Below are positions 33,708-45,760 of a stretch of DNA of 64,000 nt, in pieces. The stretch covers positions 45,085,738 through 45,149,737 of the forward strand of contig JANVCC010000010.1 in assembly GCA_025345505.1 (NCBI GenBank), written 5' to 3'. The position numbers were made by a program, and so were the translations under genes. This DNA is from Todiramphus chloris collaris (taxonomy: Eukaryota; Chordata; Aves; Coraciiformes; Alcedinidae). The notes under the pieces were generated by a model, which did not search any database, had not been told where the DNA came from, and worked only from the letters and a program-made list of their open reading frames with translations. Every line of letters begins with the position of its first letter. Within the stretch, counting starts at the first letter, position 1.

Positions 33708-36700
33708 GAAAAATAAAAAAGTTTTGGTCTGTTCATTCTCCAAAGTAGTTTGATATGAGAACTCTATTTTAAATGAGTACTTCATTAAAGTTTTTTAGGA
33801 AATAATTTTTAATAGCATAATATTTTTGTAAAACTCAAAAAGCAACTAAAAAGAATGACTAACAGTGGGACTATCTATTTTATGCTTGCCTGCTACACAT
33901 TTTCCAAGCATATCACCTAGTAAAACCCTAGTACTATCTTAAATGACATCAAAGTTAAAAATACTGTGAAGTAAATTGATATTCAGTGAAGTAAGGAGCC
34001 TCCAGAAGTGAACTGAATTGGGATTTTGTCTATTACCTTTTTTAATTGGAACCAATAGATAAAACAAATCTGTCAGCACTGTATATTTCACTTCTAGAGT
34101 TTAAATGTAGCACTTGTTTTACTTCTCCTCCTGTGTAGAATTTAAAAGGAACAATTAAAAAAAAAAAAAGTAAAGAAGGAACTGTAAGCTTGTGATTAGT
34201 CATTTAAAATAACAGTAATGACTGTTTTAATATGATGTCAAGGCAAATTCCTGGGAAAAAACAGTACTCCTTCTTTGCAAAAAACGAGAGTAGGAGTCTG
34301 ACAATCTGTTCTGCATATCTTCCTTGACATAGGGAACTTCAGCAAATAATTTGATTTCAGATTGTTATTCAATGATAAGCACCATTATTTCAATTCATCA
34401 TGTGCCTTATAGATGATTAATTACACATTTAAAATTGGTGGAGTGCTTTCAAATAATTTGAAATCATTGAATAAACAATAGTACAAAGAAACCAAGTGTA
34501 ATTATTTAAAGTTTTACTTGACCATAAATAACAACCAGCTTCAGATACAATAATTATAAGGATATTAATTTATATTATAGGAGACTGATACATTCATTGC
34601 CAGGATATTCCAGAATAAAAAAATTGAGATACATTACATGCCTCTGACCTGTTTTTTCATACATTTATATTCCTAAACCATCCCATTGAGATAGTAGAAA
34701 AGTGGCAACTCTGACCAAAAACGCCTTCTACTCCTCATGAGAGAAACTATGATAGCACACTTGTTCAATAACATAGATAGTATAGTACGGCATTGGAACA
34801 TAAACTTGAATGGGCAGAAGTTTCATCCGTTTCTATAACATGCAAGAGATAACAATGCTAATTGTTTCTACCTTCAAAATAATACCTACTGTAATTTTTC
34901 TGTTTACTGAACTGTATCATTTTATTACTAAGGTGGCCAGATATTATAAACACCTTGAAATGAAGATGAGATTTGATAAACAACTTGGAATATAATTTAG
35001 AATATGTACTTTACAAATTTTTTTAGTACACAATGACAATCCTCCAATGCATTCTCTCCATTTTGCCAATCTCTGAGGTAGCTTTTTTTTCCCGTGACCT
35101 TCCAATGGTCCAGTTTCTCCTGAACTATTATAGAGTCTTGCTGCTAAGCATAGGAGTTCCAGAAGTTTCTCTAAATGTTCTTCAGTGTATTATTTAAATT
35201 ACAGTCATCTAAGAAATTATTTGGCACAAAATACATTATGATCTAAGAACACTAGTTTGAGGTCCTCAAGATATTGCAGAAAGCACAGAGTAATTCACAA
35301 AGTTATGGTCTAAGACAAAACAAATGTTTAGAAAAACAATGTCAAATGGTAAGTGTAAAGATAAATTCTTCAAGATGAGAGAATCTTTATTCACATTCTG
35401 AAAGACTGGCCCTAATCCCAATATGCATTTGAATTTTACTAATTCATCACTGTGTAAAAATCTTTCTGAAAAGAAAATAGAAAAGATCACCAAAATTAAA
35501 GGAATATATAGCACCATTTTCAAATTAGACAACAAGCAAAAAAATCACAGGGATTAAGTACTTCATTTCAGATTCCTTTGGACTGGATGGATAACAGCTA
35601 AACTTGTTGTCACTGGCCACAGAAAGAGTTTTGATATCCAACAGGAACATCTTTCCAAAGAAAGGTTAGACTCATCTACAGCAGGTATGGGGACCAGCTG
35701 ATAAAGTAACAAATTATAGGACCTATGGTTTTCAAATATCTATCTCTGATTTTATTTTGACCTGAAGTCAAGTGTTAAATCTTCATTTTACCTGAATAAA
35801 TTAAGTTATTCTTTTCTCCAAGTAACAAGTCTGGTCTTAAACTAAGTGGGAACAATCGACTGAACGCTTCTTCCAAAACTGTGAGCTTATCTTTAAATAT
35901 GGACTGGAAAACCCAACTATCAGTAAGTTATGAGTGGTCAAAATAACATGAATCAGTGCATGTGTTTTTCTTTCTAACTGCAGAAGACCATTTCCCAAAA
36001 TTTCCTAATTCCAGTGTGATGTTTTTGTCTTGCTGCTTCTGCTGAAATGTAGTTTTGTAACTCATTAAGCACTCTCCGTTTGTTCATTTCCACTGGTCTA
36101 ACTACTGGTCATACTTACATATTTTTTCTTTATTAACCAGAAAATTCCTATAAAACACTTGCCTTTGGACATATCCAATTTCATGCCAACACCGAGAAAA
36201 AGTTACAACCTCTTCAGAACTAAATGAAAAAGTATATGCAGTCTGCACTGTGGTAACACTACAGAATGGCAATCAGGAAATCTCATGGTGTCATAATAAC
36301 CTCTGAAATGTCGAGTTAAAGGTCAGTAAAGTCAGGTTCTTCTTGAAATGTCAGTATTTCTAACTTATCCATTACATCAATGGGTGATCACTAAAGAATG
36401 AACAGTACGAAAGGATGTTGTGTTGTTTTGCCTAACAAGGTCAGGTAGGGGACCTGATCTTTATCACCTCTGGAATACAAACTCACTGAAGAAGAGATAT
36501 TACTGTAAATTGTGTTCTCATTTAACTGAGGTAAATCCAAAACAATTCTCTGATTGTAAAACATCTCTGCATTTTTAATAATGCAGTTAGGTTTAAAATT
36601 CATTAATGTGTTAGCCATCTTACTCTACTGATGAATGATCAGAGGAACAAACAAAATAAGGAAAAATAAGATTATTTATCTTAGTGTCATAGGTGCCATG

Positions 36701-39700
36701 TCTGTGTCTGTAGACACACAGTCTATACAGTTCTTTCCTGAAGTAGTGAAGTTATTATAAAAGGAAAAAAAATATAGCTCACATACCTGTTTTGAGACCT
36801 GTGAGACCCTGATGGAAATAAACTGGACTTCACAGAAGGGCTTTCTTTGTTCCACATTCCTCCTCTGTACAATAACTTGAAGCCTCATACTGCAGAGTGG
36901 ATTTTGAACAGATTGAATTTTGAACAGTTACATCTTTCTCTGCATTTTTTTGAAGGATAATGTTCATTCAGTAGCACAACACCAGAAGTACATAATTATA
37001 AAGGGTGAAAGAAGCTGCATTCAAATTACCCATGAGCCCAAATGCTTGGCTCTGTATAATTACTTTCAAATTGTTTCTGTCAAACACACATTATAGTTGA
37101 GTTAGTCATTTATATTTTAAAAAGAAAACTAAGAATATCAAGGAAGAACTTATTCAGAATTTTTAATAAATGCTTGTTCTTTACAAAAAAAACAAAACAA
37201 AAAAAAAATTGCTTTTAAATCTACTTAGTATTTAGCCAACTAAGTTCTGTGGATATGCTGGAAAACAGATTTTCACATTAAAGACTGCAACTCCAGTATT
37301 TAGTATGGACAATATGATGACAGAACATATATAGTTTAAGATACTAACATGTTTGTACATGAAACTTTTGCATAATACAAATCCATTTCTTGTTTCCATG
37401 AGCTGGTAGCTTTTACTGTTCTCATATCCAGCAGTGAATAAGAACTCTTGGAATCATAATATTGTGATGTAAACCACATTGTGTTCTATGTAATTGTTGC
37501 ATTAATGGTTGGGAAAGGAGACAAGGGAAAATAAAAGAATCCTTTTGTCTTCTTCATTGCATTTTTATTTATGATCACCAAGATCAGCTGCTCTGTAAAT
37601 TTCAAATCAATTTGAAAATGGCAGCATTTCATTGGTAAAGATGAACAGCAGGGCATCTGGAAGCTCCAGCATGGATTATCTCCTTATTTACCAACCCTTA
37701 AAAAAATTACTTTTATACCAAAACCAAATCCGCACACCAATGAATTGAATAGAGAAAAGGATAGACAGAACTCAAGACAAACATGAACGTATCTTACTGT
37801 ATAAATGAGTTATCCTACAGAGTTGTTATAGGAACTTCATCTGTTATATAAACCATAGAAATATGAATAAAACCATTTGTATCATACCACATAATTGCTT
37901 TCTACTTGTAAACCACATTTTATAGAAAAAGAAAAGCCTTCAGAATTACTCAAGTGTTTAAATTTTTATTGTTAACATTCTTCATCCTGCAATGTTAGAT
38001 TTTCTGAGACCTATAATACAGTCCTGAGTTCTGACTCAGTGGGTTTTGAAAGACTCAATTGAGAAGACCGATGAGTTGCAGTAGTATTTTTAATGTCAGA
38101 GCACTGTAGATAGAAGTGTTTACCTCTTACAGCACTTACAACCGGCATTTCATATTGTAAGGAAAGATTTCAGGTTTTTTATTTATATAAAGCTCCCATT
38201 TCCAAACCTTACAAAATGCAGAGATATGTTATCTACAGTGGGGTGGAATTTAATGGAAATTGGCCTAAGTTAAACCTTTTCAGAGGTGAAAGTCTCCATT
38301 AGGTTGTCTTGTGCTAAATTAGAGGCAAAAAAAGGAAATCCTTCACGGGTAGTTAGCATGTTTCGGATGCCTTGGAACAGTACAACTGTTTCAGCTGTGT
38401 GATCGGTTGTCTGCAGAGTTTTCTGTGTCAGAGGTTGTTAAAGGATTTCGCCAAACAATGGGTTACTCTAAATTTGCGTTATTCAACAACTCAGAGTTGG
38501 GCCATCACCTCAGTGAGTGGCAAAGGACTTATAAAATTCAGCTCCTAAACTATCTAAAATACTTACCCTAAGCTGACTACTTATCTATTATCATGTCTCA
38601 TATATATAATGGAAAATTAATCTATTTGTCCTCATTTATTGACTTACCTGGACTGGGTTTTAAACCACCCAAGGTAAGGGTTATGTAGGGGACAATGAGA
38701 AGCATTCACATGGTCTTATAATATTATTTTATACCACCTGCATTCTATTAATCATCCATTATTCTGTAATATCCTATTCTTATCTAACTTAACTAGTCAT
38801 CTTAAGGGCCTATTTTCTGTTGCAGAGGGGTGTGTGTGACAGAACACTGAACATGCAGCTCTGCTTTATGACATCTTTATCTTTGTCCTTTGAAGTATCT
38901 GCCCACAGACGCCAGAAGTTTTGCCACATATGAAACATAACATTCCTTATGTCCATAGAAAAATCCTTTGGCCAAGATGTTGACATGTTGTAAACTTGAG
39001 CTTGTTGCCAACCTGGAAACACAGATTGGAAAATGGCATCTTCTTTAATGTCTTTAAAGTCAGTTTTTAAGGTTAATTGCAAAAATGCTAGGAGTTTACC
39101 AGTATTTTCCCAGGCACCTTCTAGTGAACGCTCACAGGCTACTCCATAGAGCAAAATCATCCAAGAAGAATCCAGAACTATTTAGAATTAAAGTGCATGC
39201 TGTCAAATACACATGAAAAATTTCACAATATTTGACAGTGAGGGGCTAGGCTGGAGTCATTAGGCAAACCAATTATCTTAGATCTCACTATCTGTTACCT
39301 CCTTTGGTGAGATGCATTGGAGATAATAGCTTTAGTGTGTAGCACAGGATTGTCACAGGAGTGGCAGGGGAAAATATTTCATGTTGGGATCTCTATCTAC
39401 ATAATCTTTAGTGTTGTTGATATAATGCATACTCACAGAAATGTTTTTCTCTAGGAAACAGCTTTAAGCTTGTGAAGAAAAAAGTGGGAAGAATCAAATA
39501 AAACCAACTTTTTACAGCTGAGTGTATTCCAATGAAAATGTTGCATATGCCATTGTGGTAAAAATTAGTATAAAATCATGAATGCTACAGAAATATTGCC
39601 TAATGTTACATATTTCTCCATTAAATATCTTTGGGTTTATTCCACTAAGGACAGGTGTTGTAGAGCTGGCAATATTGTTGTTTTGGTCTGTTTCCCTGGA

Positions 39701-41183
39701 GACTTTTTTCTGTAATTAATCAAAATAAAGAAATAAGTTCCAAACCATAGCATCATAAGAGATCTCTGTGGGTGTCAGAATTCATCCACTTGGTATTTTC
39801 TAAATGTATAAAGCATATACTAGAGAAATCACTGTAGGTGATAAATAATTCTTAAGTATAGAGCAGTTTTGTGATTCTGAGTAAAAAGCCATTTGATATG
39901 AACACATCACATAAAAAACCAGTGTAAACTAAAAGTGATATGGATTCATAATTTGATCTAAGTATTATAAAACAAACTTTCAAATTAGAATGTGTTTTCA
40001 AGAGATTTACACTAATATTTTTTATTAAGCTTAATTGGCACAAAATAATAAAATACATTTAGCTCAACATTTTAGAACCACATGCTTTAATAACGGTTTG
40101 CTTGTTAAGTTCTAGTAATGTATCCTTCCTCAGGGAAAGGGGAACCAACAGGAGATTGGACTTAGCTCCAACAAAAAATATTTTTTACAGCTTCAGTTGA
40201 ACAATGCTCTGGATGACATGACAATTTAGTTTTAGCTAGTTTAAGTGTGAAAGTTATAATACAAATTTTGACACATTTAAATGTAAAAGAAACAGTTTTG
40301 TAATTAAGCCTTACAATAGTAGTGTGGTGAGGTGTGAAAAAAGGAGGCTTATTCAGCACCCAAGATAAATTATTGTAAATCCATAGTAGGTGTATGTCAA
40401 AAATTAATTCAATGTACACGATAGAAGATTTTTCATTGCTTCTGAAACCCATGGCAAAGCAAATTTTGCTGCTGACTGTTGTGTTCAGGAATTGGGTTGT
40501 GTAAAAGGAATGCTAACTAAACTGTAACTGTAAGTCTTCAATATGAATTATCCATATGAATTCTATATGCCCAGAGTGATGGAGAGGGAATAAGTTGTAT
40601 CATTGCATCCTTTCTTTCATTTTGTTGTACCTCCATCTTTGTATTTTCAACACCCATTAAGTCCATAAATCAGAGAAATTAAAACCAAATCTCAGTCTCT
40701 TTATAAAGACTAAGGCAATAATAATATTTTAATCAACAAAAATAATTAAAAAGCTATCTGTAGAACACATTTAGGTTTTTTTTCAACAAAAAATCCTTCT
40801 ATAAGCCAGGAACTCACTTTCATCTTCAAACATTTGTTGATGTATAGGCAATTCTCAAGGCTTTGAAGTAGCAACAGTCACCAAACATGTGAAATAAAGC
40901 CTTTTAAAACTAAACCTGCTTTCTTAATAGTCAGTTTTATTTCTGTATACTTCAACTGTGTGGAGGTCTAGTGAAGAAAGAACAATGTCTGAATGATCAA
41001 GTTGAAGAAAAAAGAGGTTTTGGAAAACTTGCCAATCTTCCATTTCAGAACTGTTCCCAACTTTTTGTTGCTTAATATTCTTTGAAACAGTAATTCTAAA
41101 GGGATTATGAAAATAGTATAAAGCAAACTGCAAACCTAGGAAATTGAAAAGTTTTATGAGAAAGAATGCAGATTTTATGGTTT
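33708..41183. other. AT-rich unique DNA, no gene recognised
   Basis: About 7.5 kb in which I see no gene, RNA or repeat family. A/C-rich tract at 37183-37209. A minus-strand open frame of 116 codons (38810-39160) is unusually rich in tryptophan but matches no family that I recognise and lacks flanking splice signals. Other frames are short and AT-driven. Confidence 0.6.
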
Positions 41184-41730
41184 TGTGTTGATTTGACTCT
41201 GGCTAGATTCCAGGTGTCCACTAAGCCACTCCATCACTTCCCCCTGCCTCCTTCTCTCAGCTGGAGAAGAAAATAAGCTGGGGGAAGAAAATAAGATGGA
41301 ACTTGTAGGTTAAGACAAAGGCAGTTTTGTAAGAAGCAGGGGATCAAGCGAGGTTGTGTAAGCGCAAGCAAAAGAAAACAGATTTGTTCTCTACTTCCCA
41401 TCAGGAGGTGATGTCTGGCCCCTTTTTCAGGAAGCAGGGCTCCAAACACATAGCGGTTGCTCTGGAGGACAAGTGGATACTGCCCTCCCCCCACACTTTT
41501 TCTAGTTTTTGTTGTTAGGATGACATCATACGGTACAGAATATCCCTTTGGTCAGTTTGAGTCAGCTGTCCTAGTTGTGTTCCATCCCAAGATCTTGTCC
41601 ACCCCAATCCACCACAGAGGGAATGTTGGAAAAAACAGCCTTGGTGCTGTGCGAGCCCTTCTCAGCAGTAGCCACACACTGGCGTGTTATCAGCACCTTT
41701 CTAGCTCTCAATACAAAGCGTATCACTGCT

Positions 41731-42139
41731 GAGGAGACCAGCTTCAGGGCAGGTACATCTGCACTGGAGAGGGGAGCTACAGCGGAGGGACCTATGAAGA
41801 GCTCTTTTTGGGGGCCTTTCTGAAGCCAAGAAAAGCCTCTAGCCTGTGCTGGGGGTCAGTCAGCTGGTGGGCTGGCTGCTGAGAAATGCCTGGGTGGAGC
41901 CAGCACCACCCACTGTTAATCAGGCTACAAGACTCTGGGAGAGAAAATGGTGCTCGTGTGTGCCCGAGTGGTGCTACTGCTGTTTGCAGCTCATTAGGCA
42001 GCATGCTGGGCATCCACTGGTTCACAAGTTAAGTTCACTAGACAGAGTGACCAGCTCCTGCATGTCAAACTGCACAGACTAGGGGGATACCATTACCGTG
42101 AACAGTGAGGCATCAGTGGGCTCTGTGTCTGCGGCTCTG
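41731..42139 (+). promoter_or_regulatory. Presumed CR1 5' UTR/internal promoter region
   Basis: These 400 bases lie between the insertion junction and the first ORF1-like codons, and they are clearly GC-richer than the surroundings. CR1 elements are known to carry promoter activity within their 5' region, so this is the place where it would sit. No specific promoter motif is identifiable by eye. The stretch also contains an ATGGTGCTCGTGTGTGCCCG frame that could be an upstream start. Confidence 0.45.
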
Positions 42140-42460
42140 TGTGCTGTCTCATTCACTGGAACACAGCCAACTTGGTGCGCAGAAGAAGATCAGTCTCCAC
42201 TCGGCAGCGGGTTATCTGTTCAACAGTTCCCAGAGTAGACATGGGAACCCAGACAGAGTTAAATCACAAACAAGTAGCAATCCAAGCCACAGGCTGCAGA
42301 GAATGCCAGAGCCGATTATGAGAACTGCTGTGGGCGCTGAGAGCAGATGGAAGATCTCCTCTGCTGAATTATAGAACTGCAAGAAGCAATTGATAGGTTG
42401 AGGAGTATCAGGGAGGCCGAGCAGGAGGTTGACTGGTGGAGCCAGGCTCTGCCTCCCCTG
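42140..42460 (+). pseudogene. CR1 ORF1 N-terminal part: CxxC finger and coiled-coil segment, broken
   Basis: The sequence ATGCRECQSRL is encoded around 42288-42317, with the cysteines at 42294-42296 and 42303-42305. This resembles the zinc-finger/PHD-like start of CR1 ORF1 proteins. In another frame, 42374-42450 encodes ELQEAIDRLRSIREAEQEVD, the heptad-like segment typical of this ORF1. The two lie in different frames, so at least one frameshift separates them. The downstream LQNRYEALAERDQSNEDV (about 42690-42745) links to the esterase in the coiled-coil frame. Confidence 0.7.
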
Positions 42461-42796
42461 AAACAGAAACAGGGGCACCCTTCTGGTAACACCCAGGAAC
42501 AGAGGGCCCCTGCTTCCTGCCCATGTAAGACCAGAGGCAGTAACCAGGGGATGATGAGGGGAGTGAGTGGAGGATAGTTCAAGGACAAGGCAGCAGAGAA
42601 CCTCCTACCTTGCCCACCTCACGCCCCCCCCCAGGTGCCACTAACCTACTGACATTTGGCTTTGTCTGGGAAAGACCAGATATCACTCCAGAACAGATAT
42701 GAGGCTCTAGCTGAAAGGGACCAGTCAAATGAAGATGTTGGTGACGAGCTGCCTACACCAGAAGTATGTCCAAAGTCAAAAAGGTCAACTGCTTAA

Positions 42797-43333
42797 ATCA
42801 TAACATCATCCGCTAAGAAAAAGAGAAGGGGTGTAGTCCTGGGGGACTCATTTTTGAGGGGAACAGAGGGTCCAGTATGTCAGGTTGACCCCTCCCACAG
42901 AGAAGTGTGTTGTCTCCCTGGAGCCCTGATTAAGGACATCACTAGGAAACTTCCCAGTTTGGTGTGGCCCTCAGACTACTACCCTTTACTAATTTTTCAT
43001 ATAGAACAAGATGAAGATGAAAAAAATAGTTTGAGAAGGATGAAGAGAGACTTTAAAGCCCTGGGACAGACGGTGGTAGGATCTGGAGCACACGTTATAT
43101 TCTCTTCTCTTCTTCCAGTTTCGGGTAGAGACACAGTAACTGACAAACGCATACAGTCTATTAATTTATGGCTTCGTAACTGGTGTCACCATAACAATTT
43201 TGGGTTCTTTGACAATGGGATGGCTTATACAGCACCAGACTTGCTGGCATCTCATGGGAGGCACCTTTCAAAAAGGCGGGGGAGAGTCTTTGCACAGGAG
43301 ATTGCATGGCTGATTGATAGGGCTGTAAACTAG
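42797..43333 (+). pseudogene. CR1 ORF1 esterase (SGNH/GDSL-type) domain
   Basis: An open frame of about 178 codons reads GVVLGDSFLRGTEGPVCQVD, then GALIKDITRKLP, LLIFHI, LRRMKRDFKALGQTVVGSGA, HVIFSSLLPVSGRDTVTDKR, FGFFDNGMAYTAPDLLASHG and RHLSKRRGRVFAQEIAWLID. The GDS nucleophile motif is at 42842-42850. The C-terminal catalytic motif, DGxH in the copy at 26.7-27.1 kb, reads HGRH here: the histidine is kept but the aspartate is replaced. The esterase in CR1 ORF1 is known from published family descriptions and is thought to act on lipids or membranes. Upstream stops separate it from the finger and coiled-coil part. Confidence 0.85.
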
Positions 43334-43536
43334 ATATGAAGGGGGAAGGGGAGATAACTGGACCATCTAGGAATAAGCCCAAAGGAAACATGCCAAGGCT
43401 AAAAGCCTGATTGACTAGTGTAGACTCTTGCTCTGCCACTTTATTTGAGACAAAGGCTAGAAATTTAGAAATTGTGGAAGCACCTGAAAGGGGTTTGGAA
43501 GGAAATGGGGCACACACTCACAAAAAGATATTGGTA

Positions 43537-44267
43537 TCATTAACTCATCTGAAGTGCATTTATACCAGTGCATACAGTATGAGCAACAAAGAGGGGGAGC
43601 TTGAAGCCATGATGCACCAAGAAATCTATGACATAGTGTCTATCACAGAAACACGGTGGGATGCCACACATAACTGGAGTGCTACAAGCTCTTCAGGAGG
43701 GACAGACAGGGAAGGAGGGGTGGTGGAAGGGCCCTATATGTTAGAGGATGTCATGAGACCTTAGAAATCAAGTATAGAGACAACGGGATTGAGTCTGTTT
43801 AGATTAGGTTAAGGGCTAATAAAGCTGATATAGTTGTGGGAGTCTGCTATAGACCTCCCAGTCAAAGCACTAAGATGGATGAAGCTTTCTATAAGGATAA
43901 TAAAAAATGTTTCTATAAATTCATTAACAACAAAAAGAGAATTAAGGAAAATCTCCATCATTTATTGGATGCAGAGGGAAACTTAGTAACAAAGGATGAG
44001 GAGAAAGTTGAGGTGCTTAATACCTACTTTGCCTCAGTTTTCAGTAGTGGAACAAGCTATCCCCTGGACATCCAGCCTCATAATCTGGGACACAGGGAGG
44101 GAAAGCAGAATGAGTTTACCATCATTAAAGAAGAGGTGGTCAGTGACCTTCTACTCCACTTGGATGCACACAAATTTATGGGACCAGATGGATTTCACCC
44201 AAGGGTGTTGAAAGAGATGGCAGATGTGCTCACCAAGCCACTTTCCATTATTTATCTGAAGTTCTGA
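43537..44267 (+). pseudogene. CR1 ORF2 endonuclease and linker, with a large internal deletion
   Basis: The frame at 43411-43764 encodes LKCIYTSAYSMSNKEGELEA and IVSITETRWDATHNWS (catalytic glutamate). Another frame at 43836-44267 encodes MGVCYRPPSQSTKMDEAFY fused to KDNKKCFYKFINNKKRIKEN, then the linker and MGPDGFHPRVLKEMADVLTK, the start of the RT domain. Compared with the copy at 25.3-26.7 kb, about 670 bases are missing at 43892/43893, removing the GDFN and SDH active-site motifs. The junction keeps the frame open, which may be chance. Confidence 0.85.
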
Positions 44268-44379
44268 CTAACTGGAGAGGTCCCAATGGAATGGACTTGG
44301 ATCCTCCTTTCTGCCTTTCTTGTAGATGGGCATCACATTTGCAAATCCAAGTAACTTTAGACCTGTCAGTCTGACCTCA

Positions 44380-45060
44380 GTACCAGGGAAAGTCATGGAG
44401 CAGATCATCTTCTCTTACAAGCCATATAGAGGGAAACCAGAGGATCAGGGCCAGTCAGCGTGGGTTTAGGAAAGGTAGATCTTGCCTGACGAACCTGATC
44501 TCTTTCTATGACAAGATGACCCAACTACTGGATGAGGGAAAAGTTGTGGATGTGGTCTACCTGGACTTCCAGAAAGAATTTGACACTGTTCCCCATAGAT
44601 TTCTGATGGAAAAACTGGCTACTCATGATCTGGATGAGAATATGATCTGCTGGATCAAGCACTGGCTAGACGGATGGGCCCAGAGAGTAGTGGTCAACAA
44701 TATTAAATCCAGCTGGAGGCAGTCACAAATGGTGTTCCTCAGGGCTCAGTGTTGGGACCATTTCTATTTAACATCTTTATTGACGATCTTGATGAGGACA
44801 TAGAGTCTACCATCAGTAAATTCGCAGATGACACCAAGTTAGACAGGTGTGTTGATCTGCGTGAGGATAGAGAGACTCTCCAGAGAGACTTGCATAGATT
44901 GGATTGCTGGGCCACTGTTAACGGTATGAGTTTCAACAAGGCCAAGTGCCAGGTCCTGCACTTGGTCTGCGACAATCCCATGCAATGCTACAGGCTTGGG
45001 GAAGTGTGGTTGGAGAGATGTCTCATGGAGAGGGATCTGGGGGTTCTAGCTGACAAGTGA
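44380..45060 (+). pseudogene. CR1 ORF2 reverse transcriptase, broken
   Basis: RT landmarks appear in order: NFRPVSLTSVPGKVMEQII, then QRGFRKGRSCLTNLISFYDK, VVDVVYLDFQKEFDTVPHRF (motif A), [36 protein letters not shown] and KFADDTK, with FADD at 44821-44832 (motif C). The motif A frame (44516-44803) and the FADD frame (44749-45060) overlap, so a frameshift lies between them near 44740-44750. Further disturbance precedes 44516. The catalytic aspartates are retained. Confidence 0.87.
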
Positions 45061-45625
45061 ATGAACATGAGCCAGCAGTGTGCACAAGTAGCAAAGAAGG
45101 CCAATGGCATCCTGGCCTGTATTAGAAATAGTGTGACCAGCAGAAATAGGGAGGTGATTGTCCCCCTGTACTCAGCACTGGTGAGGCCTCACCTTGAGTA
45201 CTGTGTCCAGTTTTTGGGCACCTCAGTACAAGAGAGATATCAAGGTGCAGGAGCAGGTGCAGAGGAGGGCAACAAAGCTGGTCAAGGGATTGGAGAATAG
45301 ATCATATAAGGACCATTTGAAGGAGCTAGGTCTGTTTAGTTTGAGGAAGAAGAGGCTGAGGGGAGACCTTATCACTCTCTACAACTACCTGAAAGGACAT
45401 TGTAGAGAGGTTGGTGCTGGTCTCTTCTCTCAAGTAATTACTGACAGAACGAGAGGGAATGGCCTAAAGCTGAAACAAGGCAGGTTTAGACTAGACACTA
45501 GGAAAAGATTCTTCACGGAAAGAATGGTGAGATATTGGAATGGGCTGCCCAGGGAGGTGGTTGAGTCACCATCCCTGGATGTGTTTAAGCATAGCTTAGA
45601 TGTGATGTTGGGGGATATGGTCTAG
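45061..45625 (+). pseudogene. CR1 ORF2 C-terminal region
   Basis: The segment starts with [20 protein letters not shown] (45061-45300). A stop at 45058-45060 (TGA) precedes it in the RT frame. A frame change near 45200-45220 leads to [20 protein letters not shown], then [40 protein letters not shown] and [20 protein letters not shown] (frame 45194-45625), ending in the VMLGDMV terminus typical of this CR1 subfamily. The 3' UTR follows to 45715. Confidence 0.87.
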
Positions 45626-45760
45626 GGGTGAACTTGTAGAGTAGTGTTAATGGTTGGACATGATGATCCCAAGGGTCTTTTCCAACCTAAATGATTCTGT
45701 GATTCTGTGTGAGGGCTGCTATGGGAAAAATGAACTCTTATCTCAGTCAGACCCAATACA

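Larger units (their letters stand above)
41731..45715 (+). mobile_element. Nearly full-length CR1 LINE inserted in the LTR fossil
   Basis: At about 4 kb this is the most complete CR1 in the window. In order it holds a GC-richer 5' region (41731-42130), ORF1 with a CxxC motif, coiled coil and esterase (42140-43333), ORF2 endonuclease (43537-43892), RT (44380-44860), the C-terminal region (45061-45625) and a 3' UTR ending in ATTCTGTGATTCTGTG (45693-45708). The sequence CTGCT occurs at both junctions (41726-41730 and 45716-45720), a candidate 5-base target duplication. A deletion of about 670 bases joins EAFY to KDNKKCFYKF at 43892/43893. Frame breaks in both ORFs make it inactive. It is of the LYNYLKG subfamily. 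Confidence 0.9.
41184..45760 (-). mobile_element. Fossil solo LTR (avian endogenous retrovirus-like), interrupted by a CR1
   Basis: The LTR pieces are 41184-41730 and 45721-45760 on the plus-strand map, with the LTR itself in minus orientation. The left part begins TGTGTTGATTTGACTCTGGC and includes GGAAGCAGGGCTCC, TAGCGGTTGCTCTGGAGGAC and CAGAATATCCCTTTGGTCAG, all familiar from a common avian LTR. The right part, GCTATGGGAAAAATGAACTC to AATACA, matches the remaining terminal 40 or so bases. Outer ends therefore read TG...CA as expected for an LTR. Combined length is about 590 bases, with no internal retroviral genes next to it, so a solo LTR is the simplest reading. It predates the CR1 inside it and is degraded. 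Confidence 0.75.

Noticed and set aside
32962-45760. The two LTR-related segments as the paired ends of one provirus.
   Set aside because: They are in opposite orientation, differ in their inner sequence and have no retroviral genes between them, so they are separate insertions.
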